From Planctomycetota bacterium (GTDB lineage: Bacteria > Planctomycetota > B15-G4 > SIAN01), in the NCBI GenBank assembly GCA_028289345.1, contig JANQQL010000025.1, forward strand, positions 248,001 to 312,000: a DNA stretch of 64,000 nt. The letters are read 5' to 3'. The position numbers and the translations under genes are program-made. Shown piece by piece: positions 1 through 8,801 of this stretch. Each line of letters opens with the position of its first letter. Within the stretch, counting starts at the first letter, position 1. The notes below the pieces were generated by a model. That model was not told where the DNA came from and ran no database searches. It saw only the letters and a program-made list of their open reading frames with translations.

Positions 1-994
1 CCAAGTCTTGGCTGGCGTTGCCGGCGCCGAACACATAAGTGATGCCGCTCAGGGTGGCGGTGTAGATGGCGTCGAAATCCGCCTGGAAGAAATCCATGGG
101 AGCCTGGCCACCGGTGGTGAGCAAGAAAGCATAGGAAGCGACGAATACATCCCCGGGTTGGGCCACAGCGGCAGTCATGGAAATCGTGTCCGAGGCCGAC
201 GCGTTGGCAAGAACGGAGCCGATGATCATCCCGGCCTGGTGGGTCATGCCAAGGATTCCATAGCGATTGCGATTGGCCATCAACACGCCAGCGACCGCAT
301 TGCCGTGCGGCGCAAAGGTGTCATAGAGAGAGGTGGGCTGATTGCCGATCACGTTGGCGCGGATCAGCTCGCAGGCGTCTTCGTGATCGAAGTACCAGCC
401 GAACTCGAGTTGCCCGATGCGAAGATCCGGGGCTCCGCTTCCGACAATGCCCGCGACTTCTCGATAGCCGAGGCCGATTGGTGCTGAATCGAGGTATCCC
501 TGGCCCGATTCCAGCAACGGAGTGGTCGGCGCCAAGTCTTCTCCGAGCAGGACGAGCGATTCACGCGATGGTTCCAGGTACGCGATTTCGACCTCTTCCA
601 GTGAGTTCATCGCGTTGACGAGACGCAAGGTCTCCGAAGCGTTGGAGGTGTGAACCCGATAGTAGTTGTTGAGATCCGCGGGGAGCGGCCAGCCCGGCGG
701 CACGCACTCCATGCAGCGTTGGCGCTCCTGATCCAGATCTTCGACGCTCCGAGAGAAAACTCGTTCGAGTTCACATCCCTCGAGCAGGTCGAGGCAATCG
801 AGACGGTGGTTCGATTGTTCGTGAAGCCTTCCGCGGTCGAGGCGGACCGTTCGATCCTCGGCAAACTTCACGAGGAACGCCCGCTTCCTTTCCAGCTGAG
901 GATGAACGGAGACTCGGGTTTGAACTGCGGGGACGTTTCTCGGAACAACGTCCGAGAAAGTGAGAGACGCGAACAAGCAGAACGACAGTTGCAT
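1..994 (-). CDS. Subtilisin-like (S8) serine protease, 3' end beyond the window
   Basis: The frame is open from the ATG at 994 to the left edge (331 codons), so the C-terminal part, including the region where the catalytic Ser would lie, is missing. The start is supported by AAGGAGGTGA just upstream and by a short hydrophobic N-terminus (LSFCLFASLTF). About 160 residues of propeptide-like sequence precede an S8 fold: HGNAVAG places the catalytic His at residue 230, and GITYVFGAGN gives the oxyanion-type Asn near residue 326. At the usual catalytic Asp position the sequence reads IVGSG rather than V-D-S/T-G, with Gly at residue 185. It is therefore either a degenerate protease or one using another Asp. 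No operon partner is visible in the window; the next gene diverges. Confidence 0.8.
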   Translation of the reverse strand, partial: MQLSFCLFASLTFSDVVPRNVPAVQTRVSVHPQLERKRAFLVKFAEDRTVRLDRGRLHEQSNHRLDCLDLLEGCELERVFSRSVEDLDQERQRCMECVPPGWPLPADLNNYYRVHTSNASETLRLVNAMNSLEEVEIAYLEPSRESLVLLGEDLAPTTPLLESGQGYLDSAPIGLGYREVAGIVGSGAPDLRIGQLEFGWYFDHEDACELIRANVIGNQPTSLYDTFAPHGNAVAGVLMANRNRYGILGMTHQAGMIIGSVLANASASDTISMTAAVAQPGDVFVASYAFLLTTGGQAPMDFFQADFDAIYTATLSGITYVFGAGNASQDL

Positions 995-1532
995 CACGGG
1001 TCACCTCCTTGGCGAGCGGAGTTCACCGGAAGCGATTCAACCCGATTCGGCTGCGGTTGACACGGACAAACGGATGTCCGGGAGGCTTGCCAGGGAGTGG
1101 GCGGATGTTGGAGAAACCACGGATCCCCTCGATCGCTGAGCCAACCGAGCCGCTTCGGCCATCCAGGTCCTCAAGGACCGCGCGAAGCGTGCGAGCATTC
1201 TTCTCGTCGGGGAAGCAATTCGGTCCATCTTGAAGGTTTCTGGCCGATTCCCCATCGCGATCGCGTTCCGCGTCGGGCAGGCCCGGACAAGCGCTCCCGG
1301 GAGGCACTTTTCGTGGACTCCGGATTCGGAACTCCACAAGACCGGATGGTACGTCGACCTTGTCGCTGAAGAACGTCGCGCCATCGGCGCCACAGAGCAA
1401 ACCGGATTTCGAGGGTGCCCGCGGGAAGCCGCTTCGGCCGGTGGCCCGGCGAGTGGCGATGCCGGTCCCGAGCACTTTCCCCGAATCGAGAAAACCAGTG
1501 ACGGGCTACGACAACTCCGGATTCTCCCTCCC
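995..1532. other. 538-bp divergent intergenic region
   Basis: This lies between the divergent subtilisin-like gene and the PSCyt gene and should hold both promoters. Frames run through it on both strands, including one on the minus strand ending at 1023 and an in-frame 5' extension of the PSCyt gene back to 1230. Neither gives a recognisable domain or a clear ribosome-binding site. I see no strong repeat or terminator. Confidence 0.4.
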
Positions 1533-4382
1533 ATGATCGCTCGACTCCTCACCCCATTGCTCCCCCTGATGAGTTCGGACGCCGAGTTCTTCGAGGCCCG
1601 GATCCGCCCCTTGCTGGCGGAAACCTGCCTCCCTTGCCACGACAGTACGGCCATGGGGGGGCTTCGCATGGATTCCCGGGAGGCCCTTCTTGCGGGCGGG
1701 GTTTCGGGACCGGCCGTTGATCTCGACGATCCCGACGCGAGTTTGTTGATGCGCGCCGTTCGGCATGAAGCCAAGGGGCTGGAGATGCCGTGGGACGCCG
1801 ATCCATTGACCGAGTCGGAGCAGCGAGATCTCGCGGACTGGCTGCAGCGAGGCATCCCATGGCCGTCGTCCGACGCCAGCGACCCCGACGAAGAGCCATC
1901 TCACGAAGAGCATCCGCTGTTCTTGGCGTTGCGCAACCCTTCCCGTCCGTCGGTCGACAACGAGTCGTGGGTCCGCAACGACGTCGATCGGTTCGTGATG
2001 TCACGCTGGCAAGCGGAAGGCATCACGCCGGCCGAGACGGCAACGCCCCAGGATCTCTTGCGTCGGGCGTGCTTCGACCTGACCGGTCTGCCGCCAAGTT
2101 CCGCGCAAGCGGAGTCGTTCCAGGACTCGGAAGACGACCGGTTCACTGCGCTGGTGGACGAGTTGTTGGCGTCGCCGCACTATGGGGAGAAGCAAGGTCG
2201 CCGATGGTTGGACGTGGTGCGTTATGCGGAAGACGATCCCCGTTCTTTGGCGAAGGACCGAAGTGGCAAGGAGGTCTACCCGACCGCCTACGTGTATCGC
2301 GACTGGGTGATCCAAGCGTTCCAGGACGATCGTCCGTTCGACGAGTTCGTCAAGCTACAGCTTGCGGCGGACTTGTGGATCGACGAGCGTCCCCATGAGG
2401 ACCTGGCCGCGCTGGGGCTGCTCGGCGGCGGGCGCTGGTTCTACGACACCGCGGATCCTCGTCGGGCACGAGCCGACGAATGGAACGATCGCGTGGATGT
2501 CATCACCCGCGGATTCCTTGGGCTGTCGGTCGCATGCGCTCGCTGTCACGACCACAAGGCGGATCCGATCACGACCCAGGACTACTACGCGCTCGCCGGT
2601 GTGTTCGCGAACACCGAGTACCACGAATACCCGCTACGGCCGGCCCAGGAGGTGGAGGCGTTTCAAAAGAAGAAGGAGCATCTCGAGACTTTGAAGAAGG
2701 TGCGCAAAGAGTTTCGCCGGAGCCAGTCGGACCAGATCGCGCGGCTGATGACCGCGCAGACCAGTCGCTTCCTGATGGCGGCGTGGAAATCTCTGGGCGG
2801 TGGAGCGGACCGATTGGACGAAGTCGCGGCCGAAGACAAGCTCGATCTCGAGCTGTTGCGGCGTTGGGCGGAGTTCCTCGACCAGGCCTCTCCCGATGAT
2901 CCGTTCCTTGGCGAATGGAAGCGGGGAGCCACCGAAGACGCCAAGGAAGAGGCGGTGCAAGAGCTTGCCGACGCGTTTCAGCGCGAGCTGTTCGATCTGC
3001 TAGATGCCCAGGCCAAGCTTGAAAAGAAGAACGAGCACCGGATTGCCAACGGCACGCCCGCGCCCGATGAACGCAAACCCATGCCGTATCCCAATGACTT
3101 TGAGAGTTTCTTCGACGAACACCAGATCGAGCTCGAATCTTTGTCTCGTGAGCGCATGCGTCTTTGGTTCGACATCTATGACTACCGCTACGATTCGGCC
3201 AAGAACGAGTACGAATGGGGCGTTCTTGCGGTCGGCGACTGGGCTCTGGAACGTCATCTGGGCGGACTGGTTCGAGATCACCTGGAAGGATTGGAAACCC
3301 AGATCGAGGAGCTGGAGAAAGAACTCGATCCCCCGCTCCCCTTCGTCATGGGAGCGCGTGACCGTTCTCCGGAAGAAATCCGGGACCTCGATGTCTTCGT
3401 GCGCGGCAACCCCTATCAGCCCGGGGATCCGGCGCCGCGTCGTTTCCTTGCTGCGTTGGTGGGCGACGAGGCGAAACCGTTCCAAGAAGGCAGCGGCCGG
3501 CGAGAGCTGGCGGACGCGATCGTGGCGCAACCGCTGATGGATCGAGTCATCGTCAACCGGGTTTGGCGCTGGCACTTCGGTCGAGGCCTGGTGGAACCCC
3601 CGGACAACTTCGGTCCCTCGGGGTCGCCTCCTTCTCATCCCGACTTGTTGGAGCACCTTGCCAGTTGGTTCGTGGCTCATGGCCGATCCCTCAAGGCGCT
3701 GCATCGTTACGTGATGGATTCGTCGACCTACCGTCTGGCGGCGAAGCCGAGACAGGACGACGATGATCTGCGCCAGCCACATCCCTGGTTTGCCCGCGGA
3801 GTTGCTCGGCGCCTCGATGCGGAAGAGATCCGCGACTCGTTGCTCGCGGTCAGCGGGCAGCTCGACCCAAACGTCGGAGGGCCTTCGAAGCCGTTGTCCG
3901 ACGAAGACCATGTCCGGCGAACGGTCTACGGGACCATCAGTCGTCACGAGCTAGATCCGTTCCTGCGGGTGTTCGACTTTCCCGATGCCGGATTGTCCGC
4001 CTCCACTCGATTCACCACCCAAGGCCCTCAACAGCATCTGTTTTTCTTGAACAGCGAATGGGTACGAAGCTCGGCAGACGGAGTCGTCGGGCAAGTGCTC
4101 GGGGAGGAGACAGCTCCGAAGGACTTGGCGCGATCCACCAAACTGCGGAACGGGTCGTCAGGAGATCTCGCGGCTCTCGAACGATCAATGACCGAGCGAG
4201 ATCCCGACGTTTCGAAGCTGCGCAAGTTGTTCGTGATCGTTTTTGGCCGTTCGCCCGACCCGATGGAACTCGACATCGCCCGTCAGTTCCTTCGCCAACA
4301 ATCCGACCAGTCGGCTCGGGACCGCTGGCACGAGCTGGCTCATGGAATGCTGAGTTCGGCCGAGTTTCGTACGGTGCATTGA
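1533..4382 (+). CDS. Planctomycete cytochrome protein (PSCyt1-PSCyt2-PSD1)
   Basis: This 949-residue protein has the three-part architecture typical of Planctomycetota. The N-terminal PSCyt1 segment has a heme c motif CLPCH (Cys32, Cys35, His36). The PSCyt2 (DUF1549) domain runs to the second conserved motif CARCHDHK near residue 330. The C-terminal PSD1 (DUF1553) domain contains NRVWRWHFGRGLV and the SSTYR stretch. A coiled, charged insert lies in the middle. The start was placed at the ATG giving a short hydrophobic leader (MIARLLTPLLPLM) directly before the cytochrome domain; the frame stays open to 1230, but that extension looks non-coding. The gene precedes a DUF1501 gene by 10 bp, the standard pairing. 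The exact reaction of the family is not established; export and heme binding are inferred. Confidence 0.92.
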   Translation: MIARLLTPLLPLMSSDAEFFEARIRPLLAETCLPCHDSTAMGGLRMDSREALLAGGVSGPAVDLDDPDASLLMRAVRHEAKGLEMPWDADPLTESEQRDLADWLQRGIPWPSSDASDPDEEPSHEEHPLFLALRNPSRPSVDNESWVRNDVDRFVMSRWQAEGITPAETATPQDLLRRACFDLTGLPPSSAQAESFQDSEDDRFTALVDELLASPHYGEKQGRRWLDVVRYAEDDPRSLAKDRSGKEVYPTAYVYRDWVIQAFQDDRPFDEFVKLQLAADLWIDERPHEDLAALGLLGGGRWFYDTADPRRARADEWNDRVDVITRGFLGLSVACARCHDHKADPITTQDYYALAGVFANTEYHEYPLRPAQEVEAFQKKKEHLETLKKVRKEFRRSQSDQIARLMTAQTSRFLMAAWKSLGGGADRLDEVAAEDKLDLELLRRWAEFLDQASPDDPFLGEWKRGATEDAKEEAVQELADAFQRELFDLLDAQAKLEKKNEHRIANGTPAPDERKPMPYPNDFESFFDEHQIELESLSRERMRLWFDIYDYRYDSAKNEYEWGVLAVGDWALERHLGGLVRDHLEGLETQIEELEKELDPPLPFVMGARDRSPEEIRDLDVFVRGNPYQPGDPAPRRFLAALVGDEAKPFQEGSGRRELADAIVAQPLMDRVIVNRVWRWHFGRGLVEPPDNFGPSGSPPSHPDLLEHLASWFVAHGRSLKALHRYVMDSSTYRLAAKPRQDDDDLRQPHPWFARGVARRLDAEEIRDSLLAVSGQLDPNVGGPSKPLSDEDHVRRTVYGTISRHELDPFLRVFDFPDAGLSASTRFTTQGPQQHLFFLNSEWVRSSADGVVGQVLGEETAPKDLARSTKLRNGSSGDLAALERSMTERDPDVSKLRKLFVIVFGRSPDPMELDIARQFLRQQSDQSARDRWHELAHGMLSSAEFRTVH

Positions 4383-4392
4383 AGGAGCCGGA

Positions 4393-5799
4393 ATGATCTC
4401 CCGACGAGAGGCATTGCTTCGCATCGGCAGTGGTTTTGGGGCCGTGGCTCTAGCAAGTCAGCCCCGGCTGTGGGCGCGAGCGACGGGCATGGCGTCGGCA
4501 AAGTCAGCGGGAACGCGCAAGGCGAAACGAGTCTTGTTCCTGTTTCTCAACGGCGGTGTTTCCCAAGTCGACACGTTCGATCCCAAGCCCTTACTCAGCA
4601 AGCACGATGGCGAGCCCCTTCCCGGGGAGCTCCTGAAAACCGAGCGCAGGACCGGAAGGCTGATGCGCTCGCCTTTCGAGATCCAGCGTTTCGGACAAAG
4701 TGGCATCGAGCTCACAGAGCTGTTCCCGGAGCTGGGTCGCCATGTGGACGAAATGTGCTTCCTGCGTTCTATGACCACTCGAGTTCCGAACCATGAGCCG
4801 TCGTTGTTGATGATGAACACGGGCCATCCCCAGGCCGGTCGCCCGTCCATGGGTTCCTGGCTTACCTACGGACTCGGAACCGAATGTGACCAGCTGCCGG
4901 GTTTCGTGGTGCTTTCCCCGGGCCAGATCGTCGATGCCGGGCCACCGCTCTGGAGCTCGGCATTTCTGCCCGCACTTCACCAGGGAACCTACGTTTCCAG
5001 CCGCGCTCCGCGACGGTCCCAGGATTTCGACAAGCACGAAGTCTTGCCTTACCTAAAGGCCGCAGAGGGAAAAGCCGGAGATCCACGGAGTCGTCATGAC
5101 CTGACACGGGTGTTGAATCGAATCCACGCCCAGCGACGGAACACCCCAGCTCCGTATCTCGACAGCGAACTCGAAGTCATGGAGACCGCGTTCCGGATGC
5201 AGACGGAAGCGCCAGAGGTCTTCGACCTGCCCGACGACGCGGCGGAAGCGAGAGCATATGGTCCCGGCAGTTTTGCTCGTGGGTGCCGCACCGCGATTCG
5301 TCTCCTGGATCGCGGGGTCCGAGTGGTTCAGCTCTACTCCCACCGGGAATCAGTCTGGGACGCTCACGAGGACATTCATCAATACCGGAACCTAGCTCGA
5401 CTCCATGACCGACCCATGGCAGCGCTACTCAACGATTTGCACCAGCGCGGTCTCATGGAAGACACCCTGGTCGTGTGTGCCACGGAGTTCGGACGCACAC
5501 CGGTCCGCGAAACCGGCGGAGGCGATGCTTCGGGACGGGTGAAAGCCGGTCGGGATCACAATCCTTACGGCTTCACGGTTTGGCTGGCCGGGGCCGGAGT
5601 GCGTGGCGGCACAGTGGTCGGTGCGACGGACGACTTTGGCTTTCGGGCCATCGAGCGTCCTCTCGAAGTGCACGATCTCCATGCCACGATCCTGCATCTG
5701 CTGGGAATCGATCACCGCCAGCTCACTTACGCCTACAGCGGCAGAGATTTTCGCCTGACCGACGTCGGGGGCAAGGTGATCGAAGAAGCCCTGGCGTGA
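4393..5799 (+). CDS. DUF1501 family protein with Tat-type leader
   Basis: This 468-residue member of DUF1501 belongs to the alkaline-phosphatase/sulfatase-like superfamily and is almost always encoded beside PSCyt proteins in Planctomycetota. It begins with a twin-arginine leader (SRREALLRIGSGFGAVAL). It carries the family landmarks FLFLNGGVSQVDTFDPKP, TRVPNHEPS, a DAHEDIHQY stretch, FGRTP and GRDHNP, and a C-terminal HDLHATILHLLGID. GGAGC sits 7-8 bases before the ATG. With only 10 bp to the preceding cytochrome gene, the two are likely co-transcribed and probably act together outside the cytoplasmic membrane. The precise substrate is unknown. The gene converges on its neighbour with a 4-bp gap. 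Confidence 0.92.
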   Translation: MISRREALLRIGSGFGAVALASQPRLWARATGMASAKSAGTRKAKRVLFLFLNGGVSQVDTFDPKPLLSKHDGEPLPGELLKTERRTGRLMRSPFEIQRFGQSGIELTELFPELGRHVDEMCFLRSMTTRVPNHEPSLLMMNTGHPQAGRPSMGSWLTYGLGTECDQLPGFVVLSPGQIVDAGPPLWSSAFLPALHQGTYVSSRAPRRSQDFDKHEVLPYLKAAEGKAGDPRSRHDLTRVLNRIHAQRRNTPAPYLDSELEVMETAFRMQTEAPEVFDLPDDAAEARAYGPGSFARGCRTAIRLLDRGVRVVQLYSHRESVWDAHEDIHQYRNLARLHDRPMAALLNDLHQRGLMEDTLVVCATEFGRTPVRETGGGDASGRVKAGRDHNPYGFTVWLAGAGVRGGTVVGATDDFGFRAIERPLEVHDLHATILHLLGIDHRQLTYAYSGRDFRLTDVGGKVIEEALA

Positions 5800-5803
5800 A
5801 TCC

Positions 5804-7750
5804 TCACTCTCCGGCGGCCAACGGATCGACTTTGGTCTGTTCCTCTTCTTCGATCGGAAGATACGGGCGCCACGGAAGCAGAGCACGGCGTGTGGGAGCC
5901 AAGGCCTCGGCTCGTTCGTAGAGGTGGAGTGCGTAGTCTTCCATGCCTGATGCCGCGTACGCGACGGCGAGAGCCGCGAGTCCTTGGTCGTCCGGGTCGA
6001 GCTCGGCGTGGAACAACAGGTGAGGCGTCACGAGTTCCAAATCCGACGGCGCGAAATCCATGGCCAGTTGTGCCCATTGTCGGGAGGCCGGGAAATGGGC
6101 GGGGTCCAAGGAAAGCGTTTTCTGGAACACAGCGCGCGCCAATCGCATGAGTCGTTGGGCCACTTGAGTTTGGAGTGCGAGGAACTCATTCCATGACTCG
6201 ACGTCCGGCTCTCGTTCGACTTGTTGCAAGAAGTTGAGAAAGTCGAACGCACTGCCATTGACTCTTTCGAAATCGTGACAGGAAGCGAGGGCGCTCAGCG
6301 CGAAGCGAGCACAGTTGCCGATTTGGAAGAAGGTCTCGGTTTCTTGGCCGCGGGAGGCAGCCAGCTCCAGCCGACGAGCAACCTCGGCGCAGGCGAATGC
6401 TAGTTCGAAGGCGTCGTACTCCATGGTGTGCGCCCGAACCAGGATGGCTTCGGCGCGCAAGACCTGGGACATCTCCGCAAATTCCTGCGCGTCGAGAAGA
6501 GGGCTCTTCAGCCAGCTTTCGGCATCACGCAGGATGCGGGCTCGATGTTCGGGGTCCACCTTCTTCGGAGGACGTCGCGCCTTCCCGATGGCGGCCTTTC
6601 CCCACTCCAGGAATTGCTGCGGACTCTGAGGGCGCAGGGAGCGGACATGGTTCTCCCACTCGACCTGGAGTGATTGCAACGGACCGAACTCACTGAGGAA
6701 GAGTTGGTTGGTGAACTCGGTGAGGTCTTCTTCCTTCGAGGATCTCACTTGGGCGCGCAGCTCGAAGATGATCTTCTTCAGCTTGTCGGCCATTCCGGGT
6801 TTGGTGCGCAGGAAGTCGAGCCATGACCAAGCGATGGCGTAGTGGTTGAACGTGTATTCCGAGTAGTCGGTTTCGATCATCTCGGCGAGGGTCATCGCTT
6901 GGCCGGATTCCAGCAAGAGCTGAGAGGTCACGACACAGCTCGCCACGTAGGAACCACTTCGGTCCTCGGCATCGCCGGCGAAGTAGTTGGAGAGGCCTTC
7001 GTCGAGCCAGTGAGGAATGTGGCGACGAGACAGGCTCAGGGAAAGCAAGAGGTGGGTGCACTCGTGCTTCACGGTGTCGAAGACTTCCTCGTCTTCGTAG
7101 GGGTTGTCGTAGTAGCAAAGGAGACCGCTCTCACCGCCGGGAACGAAGAAAGCTCGTGCGTTCTCGAAGTTCTTGCCGTAGCTCAGAAAGGTGCGCAAGT
7201 AGTCGCTGCGCTTGGCGAAGGCGACCACGTCAATGCCGGCCGCTGTGCGGCTGATCCCAAAAAAGTTTCGCAGCCGTTCGTAGTATTGATTGAGAACGAC
7301 CCCCTGCGCCTTGATTCGATCTTTGTCAATGTCGGTCCAGAACTGGAAGCGATGGACCTTGGCGCCCTTCTTGAGAGTCTGCGAGCGAGCCCGGCGCACC
7401 ATTTCGGCGCGAGCACTTTCATCCGCAGAGGGTGGCGGGCTCAGTTCTGCGGCGGAAGGAGCATGGCGATGCCACTCGCCTTCCCGCTTGGTATCCAAGT
7501 GGAGCTGCCGGGCGTTCTCGTGATCCGGGGACTCTTCCAGCACTCCTTCCACGACCAGGACCATTTCTCGAATGAACCCCTGATCTCGACATCGCTCCGC
7601 GAGTTGCAGCTGGGTCTCGAAGTCCCAGTCCGGGATGTCGTAGTACTCTTTCAGGAACGACTCTTCGAGTTGGATCTCTTCCGGGTCGACCTCTTGCTGC
7701 TCGGCGGCGCAGAGTCCCAGGATCGAGAAAAGAACGAGTTTCGAAATCAT
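5804..7750 (-). CDS. TPR-containing gluzincin metallopeptidase (peptidase-MA-like)
   Basis: This 648-residue protein starts with a short hydrophobic leader (MISKLVLFSILGLC), so it is probably exported. The centre contains HECTH (His229-Glu230...His233) followed by WLDEGLSNYF with Glu251. That is the HExxH + E zinc site of the peptidase_MA/DUF1570 group of gluzincins. The C-terminal half is helical and resembles TPR repeats (ALAVAYAASGMEDYALHLYE). The start codon overlaps the stop of the upstream CxxC-repeat gene by one base (TGATG), so the two should be translationally coupled. Substrate unknown. All zinc-binding residues are present, so activity is plausible. The gene ends 4 bp from the convergent DUF1501 gene. 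Confidence 0.85.
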   Translation of the reverse strand: MISKLVLFSILGLCAAEQQEVDPEEIQLEESFLKEYYDIPDWDFETQLQLAERCRDQGFIREMVLVVEGVLEESPDHENARQLHLDTKREGEWHRHAPSAAELSPPPSADESARAEMVRRARSQTLKKGAKVHRFQFWTDIDKDRIKAQGVVLNQYYERLRNFFGISRTAAGIDVVAFAKRSDYLRTFLSYGKNFENARAFFVPGGESGLLCYYDNPYEDEEVFDTVKHECTHLLLSLSLSRRHIPHWLDEGLSNYFAGDAEDRSGSYVASCVVTSQLLLESGQAMTLAEMIETDYSEYTFNHYAIAWSWLDFLRTKPGMADKLKKIIFELRAQVRSSKEEDLTEFTNQLFLSEFGPLQSLQVEWENHVRSLRPQSPQQFLEWGKAAIGKARRPPKKVDPEHRARILRDAESWLKSPLLDAQEFAEMSQVLRAEAILVRAHTMEYDAFELAFACAEVARRLELAASRGQETETFFQIGNCARFALSALASCHDFERVNGSAFDFLNFLQQVEREPDVESWNEFLALQTQVAQRLMRLARAVFQKTLSLDPAHFPASRQWAQLAMDFAPSDLELVTPHLLFHAELDPDDQGLAALAVAYAASGMEDYALHLYERAEALAPTRRALLPWRPYLPIEEEEQTKVDPLAAGE

Positions 7751-8625
7751 CAGGAATCTCGATTCCGCGGGGAGGACCCAGCCGGCGTTTGGACGCAGAC
7801 GACGCAGCGTGTCTTTCCTTTTTCCTCACAGGTCTCGCAGGCCAGTTTCTTAGAGCGATCGCAGGGAGAGGTGCCCTTGCCCCGGCAGTTTTCGCACTTG
7901 GAGAAGGCCTTGCCCTTGCACTTGTCGCACTTTCGCGTCCCGGCTCGGTTGCCGGTACTCGTGACAAAACGAATCCTGCCGGTCCCGTAGCAGTTCCGGC
8001 AGACCTCTCGTCCGCCCAGGCAGTTCTTGACCGCACAAACTCGCTTGCCGTTGCCAGCACAATCTTTGCAGTACGCAGAGATGGATTTTTCGCCATAGCA
8101 ATCCGAGCACGGCATCGACTTCCCGTTCTCGCAGACCGGACAGAGCTTGGGTGGTCCACAGGAGGGACAGGGGAATCCTCCGTGGCCATCGCACGCTCCG
8201 CAACGAGTCGTGAAACGGGCCGCTCCCTCACAGCGCTTGCATTCCGTGCGCTTGGAACCAGAGCAATAGAAGCACGTCACCGTGCCTTTGCTGCAGACTT
8301 TGCAGTCCTCGATCGCTTCGTCATTCGAATAACGGATTTCGCCTCGTCCGCCGCAGTTTCGACAGGAGAGGCGGCCGTTCGCACGACACACGGGACAGTC
8401 GTCCTTGCGTTGGCCTCGGCACGTATGGCAAGCCGATCTGTATTCCCCCTTGGAATCGCAGCGACGACAAGCAATCCAGTGGGCATTCTCACACAGAGAA
8501 CAGTCCGAATTCGTGGCTCCGTGACAGTGGACGTCGAATCCGAGGGCGCCCAGTCCGCTGCCGATCAATACGAAGAGTGCAATGCGAAGCAGGGAAACGC
8601 GTGAAGCCAAAGAGAGTATTCCCAC
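7750..8625 (-). CDS. Exported protein of tandem CxxC zinc-ribbon repeats (DnaJ-cysteine-rich-like)
   Basis: A hydrophobic N-terminus (LLRIALFVLIGSGLGALGF) is followed by about 240 residues holding 18 CxxC pairs plus one CAVKNC. Several sit in the CxxCxGxG context of the DnaJ zinc-binding domain (for example CRNCGGRGE, CRNCYGTGR, CENCRGKG). No J-domain is present. This should be an elongated multi-zinc or disulfide-rich protein; function unknown. I chose the GTG at 8625 because GAGGAA lies 5 bases upstream; an in-frame GTG at 8664 would add 13 residues. It is the first gene of a two-gene unit, its stop overlapping the start of the metallopeptidase, which suggests the two proteins cooperate in the periplasm or at the envelope. 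Confidence 0.8.
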   Translation of the reverse strand: MGILSLASRVSLLRIALFVLIGSGLGALGFDVHCHGATNSDCSLCENAHWIACRRCDSKGEYRSACHTCRGQRKDDCPVCRANGRLSCRNCGGRGEIRYSNDEAIEDCKVCSKGTVTCFYCSGSKRTECKRCEGAARFTTRCGACDGHGGFPCPSCGPPKLCPVCENGKSMPCSDCYGEKSISAYCKDCAGNGKRVCAVKNCLGGREVCRNCYGTGRIRFVTSTGNRAGTRKCDKCKGKAFSKCENCRGKGTSPCDRSKKLACETCEEKGKTRCVVCVQTPAGSSPRNRDS

Positions 8626-8801
8626 AGTCGTTCCTCGTGGAGTTGGACGCCGCGGTAGTGACACATTCCCTGGTATGCCTCATGCGGATCTGGATCACAA
8701 GGGTTCGGTTTCCTAGCGGGCGAGGGGGACGACGGAGGCCGTATTCGTGGAGCGATCGCAGGTTCTCAGTGCGGTCCTCTCGGCTCCCATGGGGGGCTTC
8801 G

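Noticed and set aside
1023..1475. Possible 150-codon minus-strand gene upstream of the subtilisin-like gene
   Set aside because: No domain, no ribosome-binding site, and the same bases are open on the plus strand; coding could not be decided.
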